From contig JBQTHI010000070.1 of the NCBI GenBank assembly GCA_052390035.1, forward strand, positions 1-25,830: DNA of 25,830 nt, in the 5' to 3' direction. Below the pieces are notes generated by a model, which had not been told where the DNA came from, searched no databases, and saw nothing but the letters and a program-made list of their open reading frames with translations. Position 1 is the first letter of the stretch. Each line of letters opens with the position of its first letter. This DNA is from JBQTHI01 sp052390035 (GTDB lineage Bacteria; Actinomycetota; Acidimicrobiia; Spongiisociales; ZC4RG35). This document shows positions 14,891-21,745 of the stretch, one piece after another. The position numbers and the translations under genes are program-made.

Positions 14891-16578
14891 CAGCGTGGGT
14901 CCTGGGATCCTTCTTCAACCAGGGTGGCGCCCAGCTCTCGAGCGAGCAGGGCCGTCGGATCGGTGAGGTCATCGGGTGCCTCAAAAAGCCGCTCCTTGTC
15001 CAATTCGAAGCTTTCCTCGGAAGGCTCCACCTGAGCGGGCGCACCGGTCTTGCGAAACTCGACTCTCACCTGGCGTCCGAGCAAATCCGACGCCTGGGTT
15101 GCGACCAGCGGCGTGACTGCCGGATCACGTTGGAGACCCTCGAGGTGAAAGTCCTGGCCAACCTGCAGCACGATCAGGTCACCCTCTACCCCCTCTGGGG
15201 TGGCTTCACGGAAGAGCGCCCAACGGCGGGCTCCAAGCACCTGTCGCAACCCGCCATAAAGGGCGGGCCATATTTCGTTCAGCCGGTCGAGCGTCAAGGT
15301 GCCGGCCTCAGGGGAACCCCCCGACCGCACGAGGGAACCTCCAACAGGGGAATCCACGACGGGCCGAGCATGTTCCGAAACGACCTCGGGCAATCGGCGT
15401 CCATCATCCAGGGCATCACGAACCGGCAGGTCGTCACGCCGCTCCAACCTCTCCATCCTCGCTAGCAGCGCTTCCGGATCGGCCGATGTCTCCGGTCGAG
15501 TAAGGCGGATGACAGCCAATTCGACCATCAGCCGTTCCTCGCGGCCCTCGCGCAGCTTGATCAGCGCCTCGCCAAGCAGGTCGACGGCTCGCAACACATC
15601 GCCAGCACCAACCTCTTGTGCAGTTCGTCTCCAGGCGTCGAGAGTCTCGGCGGGCTCATCGGCTATCTCGAAGAGGTTGGGGGCGTAGTGCGCGAGGAAG
15701 ACTCCACGGAAGTACCCGATCGCCTCGCCCACAAACCGCCGCAGGTCGACTCCATCAGCGGCCAGCTCGGCCACGAGCTCCAATCCGGCTCTGGCATCGC
15801 CCTCTGCCACCGCGTCGGCCAGCCGGCCATACGCCTCGGTACCCGCCAAGCCCAAGGTGCGCCGGACACCGGACAGGTCGACGGCACCACCACCGAGAGC
15901 GGCAACCTGCTCGAGAAGGGAGAGACCGTCCCTGACGGACCCAACCGCGTGGCGAGCGAGCGCAATCAGAGCGGGTAGGTCGGTCTTGTAGTTCTCGGTA
16001 TCGGCCACCCGGGCGAGGTGGGCGGCGAGCCCATCGACCCCAACCGGATGGAAATCGAAACGTTGGGTGCGGCTACGGATCGTATCGAGCAGCTTGTATG
16101 GCTCGGTGGTGCACAACACGAATATGACGTGTTCAGGCGGTTCCTCGAGGGTCTTGAGAAGGGCATTACCCGCCGCCTTGGACAGCATGTGCGCCTCGTC
16201 GAGGATGTAGACGCGGCGGGCGTTGGCGGCCGAGGCCACCGTCGTGACACTCAAGCGCATATCACGAATGTCCTCCACCGAGTTGTGCGAGGCGGCATCG
16301 AGCTCAAGCACGTCAAGCGAGCTCCCGTCGGTTATAGCCGCACAAGAACCGCAAATGTTGTCGGGCGATCCGTTCGGCCTCCGCTGCTCACAGTTGAGGG
16401 ACTTGGCCAGGATGCGGGCGGTAGTTGTCTTCCCCGTGCCGCGGGGGCCCGCGAACAGGTACGCATGGGCAATCCGGCCCTCAACCACCTCGCGAGCAAG
16501 CGTCGAGGTGACGTGCCCCTGCCCAACGACGTCTTCGAAGGATTGGGGTCGGTATTTTCGATAGAGAGCCTGATACAT
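14890..16578 (-). CDS. dnaX: DNA polymerase III subunit gamma/tau
   Basis: From ATG 16578 the clamp-loader ATPase has 562 residues and starts MYQALYRKYRPQSFEDVVGQ, the near-universal DnaX beginning; an upstream in-frame start would add 13 unconserved residues. Walker A is GPRGTGKT (residues 44-51), Walker B/DEAH is ILDEAHML, and sensor/clamp-loader motifs follow (NALLKTLEEPPEH, RTQRFDF). The zinc module has Cys63, Cys76 and Cys79, but the expected fourth ligand is Asp73. A variable, charged C-terminal region of about 180 residues corresponds to tau. There is no A-rich slippery site for a programmed gamma frameshift. It is first of the dnaX-recR pair. Confidence 0.97.
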   Translation of the reverse strand: MYQALYRKYRPQSFEDVVGQGHVTSTLAREVVEGRIAHAYLFAGPRGTGKTTTARILAKSLNCEQRRPNGSPDNICGSCAAITDGSSLDVLELDAASHNSVEDIRDMRLSVTTVASAANARRVYILDEAHMLSKAAGNALLKTLEEPPEHVIFVLCTTEPYKLLDTIRSRTQRFDFHPVGVDGLAAHLARVADTENYKTDLPALIALARHAVGSVRDGLSLLEQVAALGGGAVDLSGVRRTLGLAGTEAYGRLADAVAEGDARAGLELVAELAADGVDLRRFVGEAIGYFRGVFLAHYAPNLFEIADEPAETLDAWRRTAQEVGAGDVLRAVDLLGEALIKLREGREERLMVELAVIRLTRPETSADPEALLARMERLERRDDLPVRDALDDGRRLPEVVSEHARPVVDSPVGGSLVRSGGSPEAGTLTLDRLNEIWPALYGGLRQVLGARRWALFREATPEGVEGDLIVLQVGQDFHLEGLQRDPAVTPLVATQASDLLGRQVRVEFRKTGAPAQVEPSEESFELDKERLFEAPDDLTDPTALLARELGATLVEEGSQDPR

Positions 16579-16708
16579 GGAATCGCCGCTACGAAGGGTA
16601 CGGCATCCGAGCGACACGCGGACCTCGACCGATGCCGGCGCCGAAGCCGCCTGCGGTTCCTATGGTTCACTTCTCGTGGGGACCGCCGATACACCACCCG
16701 TGAACCTC

Positions 16709-17545
16709 ATGACCCCTGGTGTGTCCGACGCCGCCCTGGTCGACCCCGGACTTTCGGAAAGACCCGAGCTAGACGGTCGCCCGGCGGTGTGGGCCCGCGG
16801 TCTCGTCCGACGTTTTGGTAAAGAGACGGCGGTGGCCGGGCTGGACCTGGCGATTCAATCGGGGGAGTTCTACGGGTTGCTTGGCCAGAACGGGGCCGGC
16901 AAGACCACCACCATCAAGATGATCGTCGGGTTGCTTCGACCCAATGAAGGAACCGGTGGGATCGGGATATACGACACCTGGCAGGAACCGCTTGAGGTCA
17001 AGCGGCGAATCGGAGTGTTGCCCGAAGAATTCAATCTGTATGAACGGCTCACTGGAGCCGAACTGCTCGACTTCACCGCCGCTATGCACGGTTTGGCTCG
17101 AGAGGAGGCGGCGCTACGCAGAAACGATCTCCTTGATCTGCTCGACCTGTCCGAGGCCGCAGGCAAGCTGGTGGGTGACTACTCCCGGGGAATGAAGAAG
17201 AAGGTGGCCCTGGGCGCCGCGATCATCCACCGACCACCGGTGCTCTTCCTCGATGAGCCCTTTGAAGGGGTCGATCCGGTGTCGGCACGGTTGATCCAAG
17301 GCTTGCTCCGCCGTTACACCGCCCAGGGGGCAACCGTCGTCTTTTCGTCCCACGAGATGTATCTGGTTGAGCGGCTGTGCACGCGAATCGGCATCATGCA
17401 ACGAGGTCAGATCCTGATCGAAGACACCCCTCAGGGACTTTGCCGGAGGATGGGAGTTGCCTCGGTCGAGGACGCTTTCATCAAGGCGGTCGGAGGAGAG
17501 ACCAGCACCAAGGGTCTGACATGGTTGCCAAACTCGCCTGGCTGA
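16709..17545 (+). CDS. ABC transporter ATP-binding protein (exporter type)
   Basis: From ATG 16709 the product has 278 residues. Walker A is GQNGAGKTTTIKM, the signature is YSRGMKKKVALGAA, Walker B is VLFLDEPFEGVD and the H-loop is SSHEM. The pattern, including GVLPEEFNLYERLTGAELL, is that of ABC-2-type exporter ATPases. The frame is open to 16577, but the upstream part has no ABC similarity and runs across the divergent dnaX promoter region; GTG 16700 is another possible start. No clear Shine-Dalgarno precedes either. The 3' end overlaps the permease gene by 25 bp, so the two form a transporter pair. Cargo is unknown. Confidence 0.9.
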   Translation: MTPGVSDAALVDPGLSERPELDGRPAVWARGLVRRFGKETAVAGLDLAIQSGEFYGLLGQNGAGKTTTIKMIVGLLRPNEGTGGIGIYDTWQEPLEVKRRIGVLPEEFNLYERLTGAELLDFTAAMHGLAREEAALRRNDLLDLLDLSEAAGKLVGDYSRGMKKKVALGAAIIHRPPVLFLDEPFEGVDPVSARLIQGLLRRYTAQGATVVFSSHEMYLVERLCTRIGIMQRGQILIEDTPQGLCRRMGVASVEDAFIKAVGGETSTKGLTWLPNSPG

Positions 17546-19122
17546 AGTTCCGGCTCACCTGGAACGGGTTGCGTCGCGATCGCCAACGCCGCATAGGACT
17601 CCCGGCCGTCATTGCTTTGATGATCTTCACAGCCTGGAGGCTTGCCAGGGCGTACCAATTCGAACACGCCCGGTTGGCCCCCGAGCTGGCGAACGAACTC
17701 ACCCTATGGGCGTCCCTGGCCTTCTTCGTCGGGTGGGTGACTCTTCCCGTGGTCATTTTTCCTCTTGACGAATCGCTCGACCCGGCTCAGCTGGCCGTAT
17801 TTTCGGTTAGCCGTCCCCGGCTGCTCGCCGGGCTGGTGGCGGCGTCCTTGGTCAGCCCCAGTGTGCTCGTTCCGGCTGCGATGGTTTTTGTCAATGCCTC
17901 CCTCTTCGACGGGCCGGCCCGCCTGGTGGCGATCGTGGCCGGCTTGATCCTGATCGTTCAGATTTCCATCGGTGGCCACCTCTTCAGCAGCGTCGTATCG
18001 GCGATGCTCCGCAGTCGCCGTGGTCGCGACCTGGCGGTGTTGGTGGTTATCGGAATCGGACTCTTTACGTTTGGCGCCTATCAGACGGTGATAGCCCAGA
18101 TCGAAGCGAACGGCATGACTGGAGCCCTCTCCGCTCACCCGTTGACCCCTATTGCTGGCTTGTTGCCACCGGTGGCCGCCCAGGCTGCGGTGACCTCGGC
18201 CGATTCCGGTAACTGGGGACGGACGCTCGTCATGGTGTTGGCCTCGCTCGCCTGGATAGGGGCGATGGCCTACGTCTGGGGTCGGTTGGTCGGCTGGATG
18301 CTGGTGACGCCGGACCATTCGCCCAGGCCGGATCGTCCGCGCAATCGTCGTGGGCTGGCCGAACGGGGAGCTTGGGGCCGGCGGCTGGTACTCGCCCGAA
18401 AGGAGCTCCGATTTTTTGTCCGCGACCCCCGTCAGCGGCTCGTATGGACCGGAACCGTGATCTTCGTGGGCCTGGCGGTGGCGATGTTGGTGGTCGGCAC
18501 CGAATCGATGGCGCAGTTCCGGAGATCGACCTGGCTCCCACTCCTCGCCCCGGCCTTGGTCCTCTTCGTGGGTTTGCCGATCGCGCTCAACCAATTCGGC
18601 TGGGAGCGCAACGCGGCCAGCTATTTGTTCTCGCTCCCCGTCAAGCCCCGCCACCTTTTACATGGAAAGAACCTCGCCGTGGTTTTGGGGCTGGCACTTG
18701 AAACCGTCCTAATGGCCGTGCTGTTGGCCGGATTCAGCGGATCGTGGAATACATTGGTGATGGTGCCCGGTCTTTCGATTGCTGCCATCGGCTGTCAGTT
18801 GGCGGTGGGCAATCTGGTGTCGGTGATCACGCCTCTACGCTTGCCCCGGGAAGGCACCGACGTGTTCGCCCAAGCGACCGAGCAAGGGTGTCTGGCCTTG
18901 GCGGCCCAACTCGGATCATTTATGGCTATTGGCCTGCTGATGGTGCCGCCGTCGGTGGCGGTCGTCCTCACCGTAGCGTTTGGTCAGGTTCTCTCCCCAT
19001 TAGCGAGCAGCCTGTTCTCGGTCGGTTGGGGCCTCTTGTTCTACCTTCTATCACAGTGGTTCGCCGGCTTTCTCCTCCGGCGGCGAGTCCCGGAAGTGGT
19101 GGGCTGGGTTCAGGTGCAGTGA
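17521..19122 (+). CDS. ABC transporter permease, large multi-span membrane protein
   Basis: From ATG 17521, with AAGGG seven bases upstream, the protein has 533 residues and about twelve hydrophobic segments in two groups separated by a basic cytoplasmic stretch (TPDHSPRPDRPRNRRGL, residues about 261-277). Each half begins with an amphipathic KLAWLKFRLTWNGLRRDR or LVLARKELRFFVRDPRQR element, the elbow-helix pattern of ABC-2-type permeases, so it looks like a fused, internally duplicated permease. It is translated overlapping its ATPase partner. Substrate is unknown. Confidence 0.85.
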   Translation: MVAKLAWLKFRLTWNGLRRDRQRRIGLPAVIALMIFTAWRLARAYQFEHARLAPELANELTLWASLAFFVGWVTLPVVIFPLDESLDPAQLAVFSVSRPRLLAGLVAASLVSPSVLVPAAMVFVNASLFDGPARLVAIVAGLILIVQISIGGHLFSSVVSAMLRSRRGRDLAVLVVIGIGLFTFGAYQTVIAQIEANGMTGALSAHPLTPIAGLLPPVAAQAAVTSADSGNWGRTLVMVLASLAWIGAMAYVWGRLVGWMLVTPDHSPRPDRPRNRRGLAERGAWGRRLVLARKELRFFVRDPRQRLVWTGTVIFVGLAVAMLVVGTESMAQFRRSTWLPLLAPALVLFVGLPIALNQFGWERNAASYLFSLPVKPRHLLHGKNLAVVLGLALETVLMAVLLAGFSGSWNTLVMVPGLSIAAIGCQLAVGNLVSVITPLRLPREGTDVFAQATEQGCLALAAQLGSFMAIGLLMVPPSVAVVLTVAFGQVLSPLASSLFSVGWGLLFYLLSQWFAGFLLRRRVPEVVGWVQVQ

Positions 19123-19146
19123 CCTGCGGCCATATTCGAGATTCCT

Positions 19147-19183
19147 GCGTAAATATCCGCCGTATACGAGCGGATATTTACGC
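19147..19183. repeat. Perfect 14 bp inverted repeat upstream of the nucleotidase-like gene
   Basis: GCGTAAATATCCGC (19147-19160) and its exact reverse complement (19170-19183) flank a 9-base loop that itself contains the palindrome CGTATACG. It lies 24 bp after the ABC permease stop and 35 bp before the next ATG. The arms are AT-rich in a GC-rich genome and no T-run follows, so an operator dyad is more likely than an intrinsic terminator, though it could end upstream transcripts. Confidence 0.7.
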
Positions 19184-19206
19184 CGAAATACCGACCAACG
19201 ACTAAG

Positions 19207-19212
19207 TACTGT
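19207..19212 (+). promoter_or_regulatory. Putative -10 box of the nucleotidase-like gene (leaderless)
   Basis: TACTGT ends 6 nt before ATG 19219, with no Shine-Dalgarno in between. The -35 region would overlap the right arm of the 14 bp inverted repeat, as expected for a repressor operator. Confidence 0.4.
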
Positions 19213-19218
19213 CGCCCG

Positions 19219-19776
19219 ATGCGACTTGGGATCGACCTCGACGGTGTCGTCGCCGACTTCAACGCCGGATGGATCCGTCGCTACAACCTGCAATACGGCA
19301 CGGAGCTGGGTCTGGACGCGGTGAAGGCCTGGGACGCCATCCCGAGTCTCACCCACTTCGAGGGGATGGGCGCATTCTGGAGATGGGCGCGTGACCACGA
19401 CGGCCACTCGCTGTTTCGACACCTGGACACCTATCCGGGGGCAGTGGAGGCGCTCTGGGAGCTGACCCGCAGGCGCCACCAAGTGGTGATCATCACGACC
19501 AAGCCGCCCTGGGCCATCCACGACACTTTCGCCTGGATCGGCCAGCATCGTATCCCCACCCGCGAGGTGCACATCATCGAAGACAAGTGGACGGTGCCAT
19601 GCGAGGTCTACCTCGACGACGGTCCACATGTTCTCGAGAGGCTTGTCAAACATCGGCCGGAGGCCAAGGTGTGCCGGTTTGTCCGTCCTTGGAACCATCC
19701 GCTCGCCGGGGCGGTTGATGTGGTCGACTGGCCCGAGTTCCTCCTCGAGGTAGAGCCGAAGTCACACCACCGGTGA
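19219..19776 (+). CDS. 5'(3')-deoxyribonucleotidase-like HAD hydrolase (NT5C family)
   Basis: The 185-residue protein begins MRLGIDLDGVVADFNAGWIR, HAD motif I with nucleophile Asp6 and acid/base Asp8. HQVVIITTKPPWAIHDTFAW supplies motif II (Thr) in the position seen in the NT5C/5'-nucleotidase-C group, and VYLDDGPHVLERL supplies the late acidic motif. A central all-helical insert with WDAIPSLTHFEGMGAFWRWA corresponds to the small cap. The family removes phosphate from (deoxy)nucleoside monophosphates or related small phosphates. It is the first gene of a same-strand run with phnD, phnC, phnE and a dGTPase-like gene, behind a perfect inverted repeat. The enzyme class is likely, the exact substrate unknown. 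Confidence 0.8.
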   Translation: MRLGIDLDGVVADFNAGWIRRYNLQYGTELGLDAVKAWDAIPSLTHFEGMGAFWRWARDHDGHSLFRHLDTYPGAVEALWELTRRRHQVVIITTKPPWAIHDTFAWIGQHRIPTREVHIIEDKWTVPCEVYLDDGPHVLERLVKHRPEAKVCRFVRPWNHPLAGAVDVVDWPEFLLEVEPKSHHR

Positions 19777-19845
19777 CTGGCGGTTAAGTTTATTTCTGGG
19801 GTGGGCCGTTGGGGCCGATTCCTTGTGACTAAAAGGAGCCATCAA

Positions 19846-20928
19846 ATGAGACACAGCTTGGGGATCGGGGTGACCGTAGCCCTGCTTATGGCGGCGTGTG
19901 GCGGATCAGCCACCACGACGACTGCTCCTCCGGCGACGACGGCCGCCCCCACCACCACTGCCGCCCCGACCACCACCGCGGCCCCGACACTCGGCAGCCC
20001 GGAGAACCCGATCCAGGTTCTGTTCGTACCATCGGTCGAGGCGAACGTGATCACTAGCGGTGGCGAGGTGATGAAGGGCGCCCTTGAGGAGGCAACCGGC
20101 TTGGCGTTCGAGGTGTCGATCCCGACCTCTTATGCCGCCACCATTGAGGAGATGTGCGCCGCTCCCGACCGGACCATGGGCTTCATCCCAGGGTTGGGTT
20201 ATGTGCTCGCCTCCAACCTTTGCGGGGTTGACGTGGCGTTTAAGGCAGTCAGGTTCGGCTACGACATCTACTGGGCACAGTTCCTCGTCCGTCGCGATTC
20301 GGACATCGCCTCGCTCGCCGACCTGGCAGGCAGGAGTTGGGCATACCCCGACCCGGGATCGACCTCTGGCTACATGGTTCCGTTGCTCACCCTCAACGAG
20401 GCTGGGGTCGCACCGGGCGCTACCGTCGAAGCTGGAGGCCACCCTCAGGCCGCCCTGGCGGTGTATCGCGGTGACGCCGACTTCGGGACCACCTTCTACA
20501 GCCCGCCGCTACTGCCCGAGGGCGCCGAGCCCTGGACCGAGGCAAGCGAGCCCGACATTCCGGCCGGCCTGATCGACTCCTGTGCGGTGACCGACGAGAA
20601 TCAGCTGTGGTGTGGCGACTACCGGGTGCTTGACGCCCGCGCCAGCGCCCGCGAGGAGGCACCAGACATCGTTCAACAGGTGAAAATTCTGCAGATCAGC
20701 GAAGGCATCCCCAATGACACACTGTCATTCGGTCCAGAGTTCCCGGCGGACATCAGAGCCGCCATCGAGGCTGCTTTGCTCGAGTTCGCCGATTCGCCGC
20801 AGTGGGAAGAGTCGATCGGCAACCAGGACTTCTATGGATGGACCGGAATCAGCCCGGCCGAAGACGCAGAATATGACGGGCTGCGCAACATCGTTGAACT
20901 GGTCGGAATCAGCCTGGACAACATTTGA
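19846..20928 (+). CDS. phnD: PhnD-like phosphate/phosphonate ABC transporter substrate-binding lipoprotein
   Basis: ATG 19846 has AGGAG seven bases upstream, and the 360-residue product starts with a lipoprotein signal (LLMAAC, lipidated Cys18) followed by a Thr/Ala/Pro-rich spacer (repeated TTAAP, residues about 23-48). The binding domain follows: PIQVLFVPSVEANVI, TGLAFEVSIPTSYAATIEEM, MGFIPGLGYVLASN, SLADLAGRSWAYPDPGSTSG, GHPQAALAVYRGDADFGTTF and a late EGIPNDTLSFGPEFPADIR. This is the PhnD/PtxB fold that binds phosphonate, phosphite or phosphate esters at the outer face of the membrane. The phosphate-contacting SGY-type motif is present as STSGY. It is separated from phnC by a terminator-like hairpin. 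Confidence 0.92.
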   Translation: MRHSLGIGVTVALLMAACGGSATTTTAPPATTAAPTTTAAPTTTAAPTLGSPENPIQVLFVPSVEANVITSGGEVMKGALEEATGLAFEVSIPTSYAATIEEMCAAPDRTMGFIPGLGYVLASNLCGVDVAFKAVRFGYDIYWAQFLVRRDSDIASLADLAGRSWAYPDPGSTSGYMVPLLTLNEAGVAPGATVEAGGHPQAALAVYRGDADFGTTFYSPPLLPEGAEPWTEASEPDIPAGLIDSCAVTDENQLWCGDYRVLDARASAREEAPDIVQQVKILQISEGIPNDTLSFGPEFPADIRAAIEAALLEFADSPQWEESIGNQDFYGWTGISPAEDAEYDGLRNIVELVGISLDNI

Positions 20929-20941
20929 ACGGACTGGTTCT

Positions 20942-20980
20942 TGCGTAGAAAACGACCGCCTGGCGGTCGTTTTCTACGCA
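20942..20980. terminator. Perfect 19 bp inverted repeat, bidirectional intrinsic terminator between phnD and phnC
   Basis: TGCGTAGAAAACGACCGCC (20942-20960) is followed by one base and then its exact reverse complement (20962-20980). The GC-rich core GACCGCC/GGCGGTC followed by GTTTTC has the form of an intrinsic terminator, and the preceding AAAAC gives the same on the other strand. It starts 14 bp after the phnD stop and ends 12 bp before the phnC start. Partial termination or protection of the upstream message would give more binding protein than transporter. Confidence 0.75.
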
Positions 20981-20992
20981 GAAAGGGCATGA

Positions 20993-21745
20993 GTGCTCCA
21001 GGTCCACAACCTCACCAAGGTCTATGACGACGGGACCGTGGCGCTCCAGGACGTCAGCTTCGAGGTGCCCGCCGGACAGTTTCTCGCTGTAATCGGACTC
21101 TCAGGATCCGGCAAATCAACCCTTCTCCGCTGCATCAACCGGCTCGTCGAGCCGACGTCGGGCCAGATCATCTGGGACGGGGAGGACATCACCGCCGCAC
21201 ACCAGGAGGATCTTCGCCAGATCAGACGGCGCATCGGCATGGTCTTCCAGCACTTCAATCTGGTTCATCGATCCCGGGTGATCACCAACGTGCTCGCCGG
21301 ACGGCTCGGCTACATCAGCCCTGCACTGGCCCTCATCAACCGGTTCCCACGCCACGAGGTGGAGAAGGCCATCGCCCAGCTCAACCGGGTTGGGCTGGCG
21401 GATAAGGCCCGGGCTCGGGCCGACGAGTTATCCGGCGGTCAGCAACAACGCGTGGGGATTGCACGGGCCATGATGCAGGATCCCCAGATGATCCTCGCCG
21501 ATGAACCGGTGGCCAGCCTCGACCCGGTGCTGGCCCACTCAATCATGCAATACCTGGAGCGGATCAACGACGAAGTCCGGGTCACGGTGCTGTGCAGCCT
21601 GCACTTCCTCGATCTCGTTCACCGATACGCCGACCGGGCAATAGCCCTCAACCGGGGAAGGCTCGTCTTCGATGGGGCACCCCAGGCCATCGACGACGCC
21701 CGGTTTAAGTCGATATACGGTCAAGAGGCGGAACGGGTTGGATGA
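20993..21745 (+). CDS. phnC: PhnC-like phosphonate ABC transporter ATP-binding protein
   Basis: The 250-residue ATPase starts at GTG 20993 (MLQVHNLTKVYDDGTVALQD) with AAAGGG five bases upstream. Walker A is GLSGSGKST (Lys41), the Q-loop region is GMVFQHFNLVHRSRVITNVL, typical of PhnC, the signature is LSGGQQQRVGIARA, Walker B is MILADEPVASLDP and the H-loop His is in CSLHFLDL. The string AGRLGYISPALALINRFP is specific to the PhnC branch. It energises the importer with the PhnE permease, whose start overlaps its 3' end by 8 bp. Confidence 0.95.
   Translation: MLQVHNLTKVYDDGTVALQDVSFEVPAGQFLAVIGLSGSGKSTLLRCINRLVEPTSGQIIWDGEDITAAHQEDLRQIRRRIGMVFQHFNLVHRSRVITNVLAGRLGYISPALALINRFPRHEVEKAIAQLNRVGLADKARARADELSGGQQQRVGIARAMMQDPQMILADEPVASLDPVLAHSIMQYLERINDEVRVTVLCSLHFLDLVHRYADRAIALNRGRLVFDGAPQAIDDARFKSIYGQEAERVG

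Noticed and set aside
14976..14990. TTTTTG run near the dnaX 3' end as a programmed frameshift site
   Set aside because: It lies close to the stop codon, does not fit the heptamer used for gamma, and lacks a downstream stem or upstream Shine-Dalgarno; a useful short product would not result.
16577..16708. 44-codon upstream extension of the ABC ATPase frame
   Set aside because: No similarity to ABC proteins and it would cover the whole dnaX divergent promoter region.
19915..19990. Repetitive ACC/GCC-rich tract in phnD as a possible microsatellite or mobile repeat
   Set aside because: It is in frame and encodes the Thr/Ala/Pro spacer commonly found after the lipidated Cys of actinobacterial binding proteins.
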